Below, piece by piece: positions 5,157 to 13,859 of a stretch of DNA of 38,517 bases (its first letter is position 1; the number at the start of each line of letters is the position of its first letter). Origin of the DNA: Spirochaetota bacterium (GTDB lineage Bacteria; Spirochaetota; Brachyspiria; Brachyspirales; JACRPF01); the NCBI GenBank assembly GCA_038043445.1, contig JBBTBY010000031.1, forward strand, positions 1 to 38,517. The letters run 5' to 3'. The position numbers and the translations under genes were made by a program. Under the pieces are notes generated by a model. It was given only the letters and a program-made list of their open reading frames with translations. It was not told where the DNA came from and searched no databases.

Positions 5157-6464
5157 TTAGGGGTTCTTCTCTTTATTCTTCAGCGACTTTGCAAGCAGTT
5201 CTATCACGAACGCCGTCCCCTCTTTCATGTGATGCTGTGCCATATTATCCTGCATATGCATGACGCAGATGGGGCACCCTGTCACGACAAGATCGGCATT
5301 CGCCGCGGCAATGTTCTTCCGTTTATGCTCGTCAATGGCGAGCGCATGCTCATAATGCGTGAGCGAATAGCTCCCCGCCCCGCCGCAGCACACGGCAGCG
5401 TCCTTCATCTCGATGTACCTCACGCCGGGTATCTTCTTCAGGATATCCCGCGGCTCCTTCGTGATATTCTGCCCGCGCACCATGTGACAGGGGTCATGGT
5501 AGGTCACGGCAACATTAAGCGGTGACAGTTCTTTCGCATCTATCTTTATGAACTTCTCAATGAACTCGTGAATATCGTACACTTTCTTCCGGAAATCATC
5601 GCGGACGGTATTCTCCGGGATGAAATTGGTTATCTCGGTCTTCAATGAAAGCCCGCAGGATGAGCAGCCGACGACGATGGCATCGAGGTCATAGCCGGTG
5701 AACAACGCTAGATTGTGCTCCATAAAACGCTTCGCGCCGTCGTAATCGCCGTTCGCGAACACCGGCGTGCCGTTGCATTTCTGCGCCTTGGGGATGACGA
5801 CTTCACAGCCGTAATGCGTGAGCACCGATATTATCGAATCGCCGACATTGGTATAGATATAGTTCGCCGCACAGCCGACGAAATAGCCCACGCGCATTTT
5901 CGGCTTGCCGTTCTTCGGAGGGATACGTTCCGGATATTTGCCCAAGACCGTGCGCAATGCGAATTGCGGGAATATCCTCCTGCGCGAAACGCCGAAAAGC
6001 GGGAAAAGGAATCGCACAGGATTCTTCGGCCCCATACCGAAAAGAACTCGCTGCGATATCGCCATGGCTTTCGCACCCAACGTAAGCGGCCAACGCCGCC
6101 AGAGTACGATGCGGAATATGAGCGCACGTATCAGGCCAAGCCCGGTCTGTGTTGTCGCATACCAGCGGAGGCGAAGCACCACCTCTTCGGCCTTCACGCC
6201 GGACGGACAATTCGCCGTACATGTTTTGCAGATGAGGCATTCATCGAGCGCTTCTCGTACGCGCTTCGTCACTTTCATATCGCCGTCGCTCACCATGCGC
6301 GCAAGCTTCAACTTGCCGCGCGCGACAAAGAGCTCATTCTCTAATTCCTTGAAAACAGGGCATACCGAACGGCATTTTCCGCATTTCATGCATCGCTCGA
6401 ATTCATGCGCAGCGATACGCAGATGCTCACGGGCGCGATCGTGTGCGCTCACTCTCATGTTCAT
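5157..6464 (-). CDS. glcF: Glycolate/D-lactate oxidase iron-sulfur subunit (GlcF-like)
   Basis: This 435-residue protein carries two 4Fe-4S clusters near its N-terminus, with Cys25, 28, 31, 35 (CMKCGKCRSVC) and Cys76, 79, 82, 86 (CLICKTCTANC). Two Cys-rich CCG domains follow, seen in GCAANYIY, CNGTPVF, VGCSSCG and later CCGGAGSYSL and GCPICV. This is the layout of GlcF and the related LldE/heterodisulfide-reductase D family. It passes electrons from the flavin subunit to the quinone pool at the membrane. The start overlaps the stop of the upstream glcD-like gene by four bases (ATGA, 6461-6464), indicating translational coupling and a complex of the two products. Whether glycolate or D-lactate is the substrate cannot be read from sequence; the larA neighbour favours lactate. 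Confidence 0.88.
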   Translation of the reverse strand: MNMRVSAHDRAREHLRIAAHEFERCMKCGKCRSVCPVFKELENELFVARGKLKLARMVSDGDMKVTKRVREALDECLICKTCTANCPSGVKAEEVVLRLRWYATTQTGLGLIRALIFRIVLWRRWPLTLGAKAMAISQRVLFGMGPKNPVRFLFPLFGVSRRRIFPQFALRTVLGKYPERIPPKNGKPKMRVGYFVGCAANYIYTNVGDSIISVLTHYGCEVVIPKAQKCNGTPVFANGDYDGAKRFMEHNLALFTGYDLDAIVVGCSSCGLSLKTEITNFIPENTVRDDFRKKVYDIHEFIEKFIKIDAKELSPLNVAVTYHDPCHMVRGQNITKEPRDILKKIPGVRYIEMKDAAVCCGGAGSYSLTHYEHALAIDEHKRKNIAAANADLVVTGCPICVMHMQDNMAQHHMKEGTAFVIELLAKSLKNKEKNP

Positions 6465-7831
6465 TCGAACATCTTCCCGGGGTTGAGGATATTGTTCGGA
6501 TCGAGCGCCTTCTTTATCGTGCGGAGAAGGCCCACACCCGCGTCGCCCAATTGCGCCTTGAGGAACGGTTTCTTTTCAATGCCGATGCCGTGTTCGCCGG
6601 ATATCGTTCCGCCCATTTCTATCGTAGCTGCAAAGAGCTCTTTCACCGCTGCTTCTGTCCGCTTCATAAGATCGGCGTCCTTGCTGTCGATAAGGAATGT
6701 TGGATGCAGATTACCGTCGCCGGCATGCCCGAACGTTCCGACAGTGATCGAATATTTCTTCGCTATCTCCTGCACCTTGCGCACAAGATCGGGAACGCGG
6801 CTTCGCGTGACCGTTGCATCCTCGAGCACCGTCGTCGGCTTGATGCGTGCGAGCGCAGAAAGGGCAACGCGACGCCCTTCAAAAAGCGATTCCCTCTCGG
6901 CGGCATCCTTCGCGCGGTCGAATCGATCGACCTTGTTCTTTTGTGCTACCGTTTCGACCTTTTCCATTTCCCGCATCGCCGATTCACGATAGCCGTCGGT
7001 CTCGATGAGAAGCACCGCTTCCGCATCTCGTGGCAGTCTGCATGATTTATAATCCTCGATGGCATTGATCGTGAACCGGTCCATTATCTCAAGCGTCGAC
7101 GGCGTCACGCCCGCTTCGATGATCGCCGATACCGTGCGCGCCGCATCATCAAGGGAGTTATATACGGCAAGCGCCGATTCGCGATGCTCGGGCAGCGGCA
7201 GAAGCGAAAGCGTCATCTCGCTGAAAATGCCGAGCATGCCTTCGCTCCCGACGAAGAGCTGTTCGACATTGTATCCGGCGACATGCTTCACCGTCTTCGA
7301 ACCGAGCGATACTATCTCACCGGAAGCAAGTATCGTACGGAGCACTTTCACGTAATCTTTCGTAACGCCGTACTTAAGCCCGCGGAGGCCGCCCGCATTC
7401 TCGGCGACATTGCCGCCGATGGTGGAGAACGCTACACTCCCGGGATCCGGCGGAAAGAACAGCCCTTTGGGGTTCGTAAGCGCATCTATCTCGCTCGTTA
7501 TCACACCCGCCTCGAGCGTAATGAGCCGGTTCACGATATCGATATCCTTCACCGCTTTCATCTTGTCGAGGCAGACGACGATGCCCTTCTGCACAGGGAC
7601 CGAGCCGCCGGAAAGTCCGCTCCCGGCGCCGCGCGGCGTTATCGATATGCGTTCTTCGTTCGCCAGCTTCATGAGCGATGCTATCTCGGTCTCATGCTTC
7701 GCGAACACAACGGCTTCCGGTATCGTTTCGGTATGCGCGGCATCATAGCTGTATACCGCAAGCGTTTCATTGTCGAAAAAGGCGCGATCGCCGAATATCC
7801 GTTTCAGTTCCTTGCCAATGGTCTCTTTCAT
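6461..7831 (-). CDS. glcD: FAD-linked oxidase, glycolate/D-lactate dehydrogenase (GlcD-like)
   Basis: I chose the ATG at 7831, preceded by AAGGAC at good spacing, giving 456 residues; a TTG at 7861 would add ten residues but overlaps the -10 box. The N-terminal part has the PCMH-type FAD-binding loop PRGAGSGLSGG (about residues 66-76), followed by DPGS..FSTIGGNVAENAGG. The C-terminal half has GTFGHAGDGNLHP and ISGEHGIG, typical of the GlcD/LDH oxidase C-terminal domain. The enzyme oxidises a 2-hydroxy acid to the 2-keto acid. It leads the operon glcD-glcF-larA, driven by the promoter at 7864-7891. D-lactate is the likeliest substrate given the racemase; glycolate is the alternative. Confidence 0.88.
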   Translation of the reverse strand: MKETIGKELKRIFGDRAFFDNETLAVYSYDAAHTETIPEAVVFAKHETEIASLMKLANEERISITPRGAGSGLSGGSVPVQKGIVVCLDKMKAVKDIDIVNRLITLEAGVITSEIDALTNPKGLFFPPDPGSVAFSTIGGNVAENAGGLRGLKYGVTKDYVKVLRTILASGEIVSLGSKTVKHVAGYNVEQLFVGSEGMLGIFSEMTLSLLPLPEHRESALAVYNSLDDAARTVSAIIEAGVTPSTLEIMDRFTINAIEDYKSCRLPRDAEAVLLIETDGYRESAMREMEKVETVAQKNKVDRFDRAKDAAERESLFEGRRVALSALARIKPTTVLEDATVTRSRVPDLVRKVQEIAKKYSITVGTFGHAGDGNLHPTFLIDSKDADLMKRTEAAVKELFAATIEMGGTISGEHGIGIEKKPFLKAQLGDAGVGLLRTIKKALDPNNILNPGKMFE

Positions 7832-7863
7832 CGATGGGTCCTTGTCATACTTGTTCGGCAACT

Positions 7864-7891
7864 AGTATAACGAAATTATCGATTTTATCAA
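7864..7891 (-). promoter_or_regulatory. Sigma-70-type promoter of the glcD-glcF-larA operon
   Basis: Read on the minus strand, TTGATA (7886-7891) and TATACT (7864-7869) are separated by 16 nt, each one base from consensus. Transcription would begin near 7857, leaving a leader of about 25 nt with the AAGGAC ribosome binding site before the chosen ATG at 7831. Confidence 0.65.
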
Positions 7892-8185
7892 ACGAAACAG
7901 ATCACCCAAATCCTCACATAAGGATTAAGAGAACCACGGAGATCACCGAGAAAAGACTGAGAAAGCACAAAAAACGACTTGAACTTTATCACCCGAGAGG
8001 TGAAACCTGCTGCGCATTATTCTCCCTGTCTTTTCATTGCATTCTCTTGTGTTCTCTGTGCCCTCAGTGGTTTTCTTTTCTTACGTGAGTATCTGAGGAT
8101 CACCCGCGACACAGCGCGAGAACGTTCTTGCAATGATATCCGCACGCAACGACGCGTCGGTCAGCGCTGCTGTGCCGATCTGACG
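7892..8185. other. Intergenic stretch dominated by an inverted repeat
   Basis: No gene is supported between the lactate operon promoter and the end of the LVIVD gene. Short open frames cross the inverted repeat at 7932-8072 and lack start signals. The part 8078-8185 holds a small palindrome (AGAACGTTCT) and nothing else I can name. Confidence 0.55.
7932..8072. repeat. Long imperfect inverted repeat, possible MITE-like element
   Basis: AACCACGGAGATCACCGAG (7932-7950) and CTCTGTGCCCTCAGTGGTT (8054-8072) are complementary at 15 of 19 positions, and weaker complementarity continues inward for about 15 nt on each side. The whole unit is about 140 bp with roughly 100 bp between arms. Repeats built on CCACNGAG and CTCTGTGG are seen in intergenic regions of several bacterial lineages. 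No transposase or clear target duplication is visible. Confidence 0.6.
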
Positions 8186-9163
8186 TCAGCCGGAGAGACC
8201 GGGAACGGGGACTTCGGCTACTTCACGCGGCGACTTTGGATCGGACAGATCGATGATGCGGACCCCGAACATACGGTCGGCAACGTACGCATACGGCCAT
8301 GCAATGTTCCAGTGCTCGAATTTTGCCTTCCGTTCATACGTACCGAGAAGTAGCGGCGTATCGGGGTCGGCGATGTCATACATCCGCACACCGCTCGCGG
8401 TGTCGTACCACTCATGGCCCCATTCCTGCAGGAGAACAGCGGCAACTCCATCCTTGATATGAACACCCATCGCATTGCGATCGAGCTCTATTCGCGAACG
8501 CTCCCGCATCGATGCCGCATCGCATTCGAGGAACGCTATGCCGCTGAAACCCGTATACCCGTGGCTGCCGTAACGGCCGAAGGCCGCACAGAGCGTGCCG
8601 TTCTCGAACGCAAGCGATTCGACACAGCCCTCGACGACGGAGAGGGAAACACCGGGCTTCCACCCGTCGCCGCTGCGGGTGAACGAAATGACATCGCCGT
8701 GATCGCTCCCGGCAAAAAGCATCGTACCGGAATGATGTACGCTCTGCAGCCCAGGCACCATCACGCCTTCGCGCAAAAGGGGATGTTCCGCATTACTGAT
8801 ATCAATAGTGTAGAGGCCGCGATAGATATCGGCGACAATGAGATCGTTCCCGTCGGCGCGCATATCCCGCGGGAAACCGGACACGAAATCGGCCACATGG
8901 ATGCGTACCGATTCGGTCAACGTTTCACCCGCATGCGTGAACACCGAAAGCTCCTCGCCTTCATGGAATACCTCCATGACAAAGAGCGCGCCGTTCGTGC
9001 GGGCGAGCAGATACGGTGCGCCGCGGGTATGGGCTTCGCACGTGAGCTTTGGGCGTATCGGGTCTGCGATGGAATAGGCGACTATACGATCCGACACAGC
9101 TGCATAGAGCGTTCTATCGGCGACAAGTACGGCATTTACGTTCGCGTTCGATCGTTCATTCAT
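8186..9163 (-). CDS. LVIVD-repeat beta-propeller protein
   Basis: The chosen ATG (9163) gives 325 residues. An open frame reaches a TTG at 9262, but its extension covers a likely promoter (TTGACA at 9236-9241, TATCGA at 9213-9218 on the minus strand) and lacks a signal peptide, so the shorter start is preferred. The sequence is built of repeats around phrases such as AYSIADPIRPKL, LYTIDISNAEHP, VRMYDIADPDTP and VRIIDLSDPKSP, the LVIVD blade signature. Such proteins fold as beta-propellers and usually bind partners or carbohydrates; no enzymatic residues can be named. Without a signal peptide it would be cytoplasmic. It diverges from the fucosidase operon and may share its regulatory region. 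A larger secreted LVIVD protein is encoded at 29090-31600. Confidence 0.78.
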   Translation of the reverse strand: MNERSNANVNAVLVADRTLYAAVSDRIVAYSIADPIRPKLTCEAHTRGAPYLLARTNGALFVMEVFHEGEELSVFTHAGETLTESVRIHVADFVSGFPRDMRADGNDLIVADIYRGLYTIDISNAEHPLLREGVMVPGLQSVHHSGTMLFAGSDHGDVISFTRSGDGWKPGVSLSVVEGCVESLAFENGTLCAAFGRYGSHGYTGFSGIAFLECDAASMRERSRIELDRNAMGVHIKDGVAAVLLQEWGHEWYDTASGVRMYDIADPDTPLLLGTYERKAKFEHWNIAWPYAYVADRMFGVRIIDLSDPKSPREVAEVPVPGLSG

Positions 9164-9212
9164 CCATGGACTATACCACGGAAGCCGGCTTGAGGCAATA
9201 CCAGACGCATGT

Positions 9213-9241
9213 TCGATAGAACTCGCGATCTCGGATGTCAA
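9213..9241 (-). promoter_or_regulatory. Candidate promoter of the LVIVD gene
   Basis: On the minus strand TTGACA (9236-9241) is an exact -35 and TATCGA (9213-9218) a weak -10, with 17-nt spacing. It would place the transcript start near 9206, about 43 nt before the chosen ATG. Confidence 0.45.
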
Positions 9242-9297
9242 TAAAACCCACCTAAATGTCAACTTTCGCCGTTGTCATCCATCCCCCGCGATATTAC

Positions 9298-9309
9298 TGT
9301 ACTAGTACA
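9298..9309. promoter_or_regulatory. Palindromic operator candidate upstream of the fucosidase operon
   Basis: TGTACTAGTACA (9298-9309) is a perfect 12-bp palindrome 19 nt before the fucosidase ATG. It resembles operators of AraR-type regulators (a GntR reader head fused to a LacI sensor), which are built on TTGTAC...GTACAA. The last gene of this operon encodes a regulator of exactly that architecture. Overlap with a possible -10 (TACAAT, 9306-9311) suggests repression, relieved by a sugar. Confidence 0.6.
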
Positions 9310-9328
9310 ATTTACTTCAGGAGTACGC

Positions 9329-10813
9329 ATGCCGTCATATATCGACGCGAACCCGATAGCGAAAGGCCCCTTCACGCCTGCCTGGGGGTCGCTCGGGACA
9401 TTCCAATGCCCGGCGTGGTTCCGCGATGCGAAATTCGGCATCTGGAGCCATTGGGGACCGCAAAGTGTGCCCATGTTCGGCGACTGGTACGCGCGGCACA
9501 TGTACACCCCCGGTCATCCGCAATACAATCATCACCTGCGTACCTGCGGTCATCCGTCGAAATTCGGATGGAAGGATATGATACCGCTTTGGAAGGCCGA
9601 GCGGTTCGACCCCGAAGGCCTCATGAAGATATATACGGACGCGGGAGCGAAATACTTCGTAGCACAGGCGGCACATCACGACAATTTCGATAATTGGGAT
9701 TCAAAGCATCATCGATGGAATGCGGCGACCATGGGTCCGAAGAAGGATATCGTACGGCTCTGGCATGATGCGGCGCGAAAATTCGATCTGCCGTTCGGAT
9801 TGACCGAACATCTCGGCGCAGCCTATACCTGGTGGATAACGAATAAAATGGCCGATATCGATGGTGCTTTCGCCGGGGCGCCGTATGACGGCAATGACCG
9901 TGCGAACGATGATCTCTATCTCCCGCATACGAAAGCGGAGATCGAGGAAGGGATACGGCTCCACAAAGAAGGCAAACGACTGCAATGGTACACCGACAAT
10001 CCGTACTGGCATGAGCGATGGTATCTGCGCGTGAAGGATATGATTGATCAATTCGAGCCCGACCTCCTCTACTCCGACGGCGAACTCCCGTTCGGCGAAA
10101 CGGGGCTTGCCATAGTGGCACATCTGTACAATGTGAGCGCGAAGAGGCACGGCGGCACGAACAATGCCGTGTACAATCAGAAGAACAAAGACCCGAAATT
10201 CGCCGCGACCGGCGTCTTCGATATCGAGCGCGGACAAATGGACGAAGCCGCCTCATCTCCGTGGCAGACGGACACCTGCGTCGGCGGGTGGTTCTATGAT
10301 GTGCGCCAGACCTATAAATCGGCCAAACAGATAATAGAGACCCTCGTCGACATCGTGAGCAAGAACGGCAATCTCCTTCTCAATTTCACCCAGCGCCCCG
10401 ACGGTACGCTCGATGAGGAATGTCATCACATCCTGAAAGGGATAACCGCGTGGACCTCGGTGAACGGCGAGGGGATATTCGGCACGCGCCCGTGGAAAAA
10501 AGCCGCTGAGGGACCGTCGAGATTCGTGCAGAAAGCCACGTTCGAGGAAAAGCCGGTGGAATGGACGAGCGCCGATTTCAGGTTCACGCAGAAAGATGCT
10601 GCGGTGTATGCCTTCCAAATGAAATGTCCGGAGGACCGGGGGGCGTATATTCGCAGTCTCGGCCGCGCCGCAGGAAAAGTAAAAAGCGTCGCCGTACTCG
10701 GGAGCAGCGAGGCGATCACATTCCGCCAGCTTGAAGATTGCCTGTTCGTTCAGCTTCCAAAAGAGATGACCTGTCCGCATACGCCCTGCATCAAAGTAAC
10801 AGTGGAACCGTGA
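9329..10813 (+). CDS. GH29 alpha-L-fucosidase
   Basis: The ATG at 9329 has a clear ribosome binding site (CAGGAG, 9318-9323) and gives 494 residues; the open frame upstream is not needed. GH29 hallmarks are WFRDAKFGIWSHWG (residues 30-43), WYARHMY (53-59), AKYFVAQAAHHDNFDNWDS (107-125) and LLYSDGELPFG (247-256), in which Asp250 is the likely nucleophile. SKNGNLLLNFTQRPDG precedes a C-terminal beta-domain. The enzyme removes terminal L-fucose from glycans by a retaining mechanism. No signal peptide is present, so it acts in the cytoplasm on imported oligosaccharides. It opens a five-gene operon with oxidoreductases, a lactonase-like hydrolase and a regulator. Confidence 0.92.
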   Translation: MPSYIDANPIAKGPFTPAWGSLGTFQCPAWFRDAKFGIWSHWGPQSVPMFGDWYARHMYTPGHPQYNHHLRTCGHPSKFGWKDMIPLWKAERFDPEGLMKIYTDAGAKYFVAQAAHHDNFDNWDSKHHRWNAATMGPKKDIVRLWHDAARKFDLPFGLTEHLGAAYTWWITNKMADIDGAFAGAPYDGNDRANDDLYLPHTKAEIEEGIRLHKEGKRLQWYTDNPYWHERWYLRVKDMIDQFEPDLLYSDGELPFGETGLAIVAHLYNVSAKRHGGTNNAVYNQKNKDPKFAATGVFDIERGQMDEAASSPWQTDTCVGGWFYDVRQTYKSAKQIIETLVDIVSKNGNLLLNFTQRPDGTLDEECHHILKGITAWTSVNGEGIFGTRPWKKAAEGPSRFVQKATFEEKPVEWTSADFRFTQKDAAVYAFQMKCPEDRGAYIRSLGRAAGKVKSVAVLGSSEAITFRQLEDCLFVQLPKEMTCPHTPCIKVTVEP

Positions 10814-10844
10814 CGGATGAAGTATCGCTTGGAGGAGACGTCGC

Positions 10845-11882
10845 ATGCATAGACAATTCGGATCGACCGGCTTACGTATCCCGCCCGTCGTCTTCGGGAC
10901 GAGCTGCCTCGGCAATCTCTACGATATCGTTCCCGACGCGACAAAATCATCGCTCGTATCCGAATACATTCGCTCCGTGCCATCGCCGGCCGCTGTCGAT
11001 TCCGCGGGAAAATACGGCGCGGGCCTCGCGCTCGAAGTGCTGGGGCGCGAACTCGCCGCAAGGAACGTATCACCCGATGACGTGCTCATCAGCAATAAGC
11101 TCGGATGGTATCGCGTGCCGCTCACGAACGCTGAACCGACGTTCGAACCCGGCGCATGGAAAGGATTAATGTTCGACGCGGAACAGCGCATATCGGCCGA
11201 CGGCATCATCCAATGCTACGAACAGGGCTGTCGATTGCTCGGCAACTACCGCCCGTCACTCGTCTCCGTCCACGACCCCGATGAATATCTTGCCGCAGCA
11301 CTTGATGAAAAAGACAAACAACGCCGCTGGAACGACATACTCGGCGCATATCGATCTCTCTTCGAGCTGAAAAAGCAAGGCAAAGTGAACGCTGTCGGCA
11401 TCGGCTCCAAGGATTGGAAGGTGATACGCTCGCTTACCGATGCGGTCCCGCTCGACTGGGTGATGTTCGCCGTGAGCTTCACGATACTCGAGCATCCGAA
11501 AGAGCTCATCGCCTTCATCGCCGGCCTTCACGCGCGCGGCATCGGCATGATAAACTCCGCGGTATTCCATGCGGGCTTTCTCACCGGCGGGAAATATTTC
11601 GACTATCGCGTGCTTTCGCCGAACGACCCGAACGACGCGGCACTCTTCTCATGGCGGGAAAAGTTCAATACCATCTGCACCCGTTTCGGCGTAACGCCCG
11701 CAGCAGCATGCGTGCAATTCGCCATGTCGGCTCCCGGGATCGCATCGATCGCGCTCAATACGGGGAATCCCAAACGCGTCGCCGAGAACGTATCGCTCGC
11801 CACCGCAAGCATTCCCGACGGCTTCTGGAAGTCAATGAAAGAAGAACGCCTTATCGACAGGGACTATCCCTATGTGGAATAA
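10845..11882 (+). CDS. Aldo/keto reductase, probable L-fucose (D-threo-aldose) 1-dehydrogenase
   Basis: This 345-residue protein has the aldo/keto reductase tetrad: Asp52 and Tyr57 (VDSAGKYG), Lys85 (LISNKLGW) and His143 (SVHDPDEYL). Length and the long, tryptophan-containing insertion after the Lys resemble the D-threo-aldose/L-fucose/L-galactose dehydrogenase group, which oxidises the anomeric carbon to a lactone with NAD(P). A strong ribosome binding site (GGAGG) precedes the ATG, 31 nt after the fucosidase stop. Its position directly after an alpha-L-fucosidase supports L-fucose as substrate. This substrate is inferred; other aldoses are possible. Confidence 0.83.
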   Translation: MHRQFGSTGLRIPPVVFGTSCLGNLYDIVPDATKSSLVSEYIRSVPSPAAVDSAGKYGAGLALEVLGRELAARNVSPDDVLISNKLGWYRVPLTNAEPTFEPGAWKGLMFDAEQRISADGIIQCYEQGCRLLGNYRPSLVSVHDPDEYLAAALDEKDKQRRWNDILGAYRSLFELKKQGKVNAVGIGSKDWKVIRSLTDAVPLDWVMFAVSFTILEHPKELIAFIAGLHARGIGMINSAVFHAGFLTGGKYFDYRVLSPNDPNDAALFSWREKFNTICTRFGVTPAAACVQFAMSAPGIASIALNTGNPKRVAENVSLATASIPDGFWKSMKEERLIDRDYPYVE

Positions 11883-11921
11883 TTTCGAACGAGCAATGAT
11901 GTGCCGTACAAGGGGGCATCG

Positions 11922-12935
11922 ATGAAAGCAGTACATATCACCGGACCGGGGACGATAGCCATCGTCGATATACCGGCGCCAAAGCCGAAGAGCGGCGAGG
12001 CGCTGCTCAAGATACTCTACTGCGGTATATGCGGATCCGATGTGCAGACCTATACCGGCAATCAGCCGTTCGCGAGCTATCCGCGCATACCGGGGCATGA
12101 ATTCTCGGCACGCATCGAAGCGATCGGAACGAACGACCGCGGTCTTACCGAAGGGATGATCGTCACCGCTGTTCCCTATTTTAATTGCGGCGCATGCCAT
12201 CCCTGCCGTACCGGCAGAAAGAACTGCTGCGAGAAGAACGAGACGATGGGCGTTCAGCGCGACGGCTGTTTCGCCGAATATATCGTCATGCCCGTCGACC
12301 ACATTATCGACGGCAAAAGCCTTTCGCCGAAGACGCTCTCGCTCATAGAACCGTTCTCGATAAGCGCGCATGCCATTTCGCGCGGAGGCGTACGGGCGAA
12401 CGACAATGTGCTCGTCATCGGCACCGGACCGATAGGGATGTTCGCCGTCATCGCGGCAAAGCGTATCGGCGCGCGCGTCCATGCCGCCGATGTCTTCGAC
12501 GATCGCCTTTCGATGGCACGTTCGCTCGGCGCCGACGGCGTCATCAATACGAAGAACGATGTCCTTAAGGAACGCGTCGCCGCGCTTACCGATGGCGCGG
12601 GCATGGACGTATGCGTAGAAGCAGCGGGCTTACCGGAAACATTCCTCGCCGCCATCGATGCGGCAGCGTTTTCCGGCACGCTCATTCTCATCGGCAACGG
12701 CAAACGCGAAACGACGTTCAATCATTCGATACTTCTCAAAAAGGAACTTTCCGTGTTCGGCTCGCGCAACAGTCTCAACGACTTCCCTCCCCTCATCGAC
12801 GCGGTGGCATCCGGCCGCACCGTGATCGACCGATTGATCACCGATGTGTATCCGTTCTCCGACGCCGTTTCGGCGTTCGAACGCCTCAGGAACAACGATG
12901 GGAGTACGGCAAAAGTGCTGGTGTCATTCGAATGA
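11922..12935 (+). CDS. Zinc-dependent medium-chain alcohol dehydrogenase
   Basis: The ATG at 11922 follows AAGGGGG and gives 337 residues; a GTG at 11901 is less likely. Catalytic zinc ligands are visible as Cys37 (GICGSD) and His59-Glu60 (PGHE). The structural zinc loop has Cys89, 92, 95 and 103 (NCGACHPCRTGRKNCC). The Rossmann motif VIGTGPIGMF follows near residue 165. The family includes sorbitol, threonine and sugar-acid dehydrogenases. In a fucose operon it could oxidise a downstream intermediate such as 2-keto-3-deoxy-L-fuconate or lactaldehyde, but the specificity is not readable from the sequence. Its stop overlaps the next start by four bases (ATGA, 12932-12935), so the two products are translationally coupled. 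Confidence 0.85.
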   Translation: MKAVHITGPGTIAIVDIPAPKPKSGEALLKILYCGICGSDVQTYTGNQPFASYPRIPGHEFSARIEAIGTNDRGLTEGMIVTAVPYFNCGACHPCRTGRKNCCEKNETMGVQRDGCFAEYIVMPVDHIIDGKSLSPKTLSLIEPFSISAHAISRGGVRANDNVLVIGTGPIGMFAVIAAKRIGARVHAADVFDDRLSMARSLGADGVINTKNDVLKERVAALTDGAGMDVCVEAAGLPETFLAAIDAAAFSGTLILIGNGKRETTFNHSILLKKELSVFGSRNSLNDFPPLIDAVASGRTVIDRLITDVYPFSDAVSAFERLRNNDGSTAKVLVSFE

Positions 12936-13858
12936 TGGCCGCCTGTCCTGTCATCGACGCACATGCGCATCTTTGGGAACGCATCGACGGCTTGATCGAC
13001 GGTACGAGGATACGCCACATCGGCGGCGGGAGAACGACATTCCCCGGCGGCATTCGCCAGATGATGCCCGCGCTCATGCACGACGGAAAAAATACCGCCG
13101 AGCGATTCCTTGCAGCGATGGATGCCGCGGGAGTTGCCGGGGCTGTCATCACGCAGGAATACATCGACGGGATACAGAACGATTATCTTCGCTCCGTTCG
13201 CCGAAAATACCCCGCGCGCCTGCGCGTCTGCGGAATGGCGGAATTCCGCCGCCCCGGATATCTTTCAACGGTGGGACGGCTCATCAAAGCGGGTTTCGAC
13301 GGGATAAAGATCCCCGCACAGCGCCTTGCATCGTTATCTCCTCGCGTCCTGCTTACTTCGGATGAGATGATGCGTGCTTTAAAATTAATGGAAAAGAACG
13401 ATATATTCCTTTCCATCGATCTCGCCGACGGGGATACGCAGGTCCCGGAAATGGAGGAAATAATACGCGAATTCCCGAAGTTGAGGATCGCCATCGGCCA
13501 TTTCGGCATGGTAACGCGAGACGGATGGCTTTCGCAGATACGCCTCGCACGCCATGAGAACGTCGTGGTAGAATCGGGCGGGATAACCTGGCTCTTCCAC
13601 AAAGAAGCCTATCCCTTCAGAGGTGCGGTACGCGCTATACGCGAAGCCGCAGACCTGGTCGGCATCGGCAAGATCATGTGGGGCTCGGACTATCCGCGGA
13701 CTATGACGGCGATAACCTATCGCATGTCATTCGATTTCATCCTCAAGAGCGGCTTTAACGAATTGGAATCATGTTCATTCCTCGGAGGCAATGCTTCCCG
13801 ATTCTATCGATTCGCCCCGCCGGAGACACCCGCAGTAAAGAGCATCCTTGAGGATTGA
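12932..13858 (+). CDS. Amidohydrolase-2 family protein, possible L-fuconolactonase
   Basis: This 308-residue protein is an amidohydrolase of the COG2159/COG3618 type. The metal-binding pair His11 and His13 (DAHAHLW), a distal His in AIGHFG and an Asp in WGSDYPRT are visible. COG3618 includes L-fuconolactone hydrolase and related sugar lactonases, so hydrolysis of the lactone made by the upstream aldo/keto reductase is a good hypothesis. Decarboxylases of the same superfamily are an alternative. The start is nested in the upstream stop (ATGATG at 12932). The gene ends one base before the regulator's ATG. No signal peptide is present. Confidence 0.8.
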   Translation: MMAACPVIDAHAHLWERIDGLIDGTRIRHIGGGRTTFPGGIRQMMPALMHDGKNTAERFLAAMDAAGVAGAVITQEYIDGIQNDYLRSVRRKYPARLRVCGMAEFRRPGYLSTVGRLIKAGFDGIKIPAQRLASLSPRVLLTSDEMMRALKLMEKNDIFLSIDLADGDTQVPEMEEIIREFPKLRIAIGHFGMVTRDGWLSQIRLARHENVVVESGGITWLFHKEAYPFRGAVRAIREAADLVGIGKIMWGSDYPRTMTAITYRMSFDFILKSGFNELESCSFLGGNASRFYRFAPPETPAVKSILED

Positions 13859-13859
13859 C

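Noticed and set aside
8253-9193. Plus-strand open frames opposite the LVIVD gene
   Set aside because: The minus-strand frame shows regular LVIVD repeats; the plus frames do not resemble known proteins.
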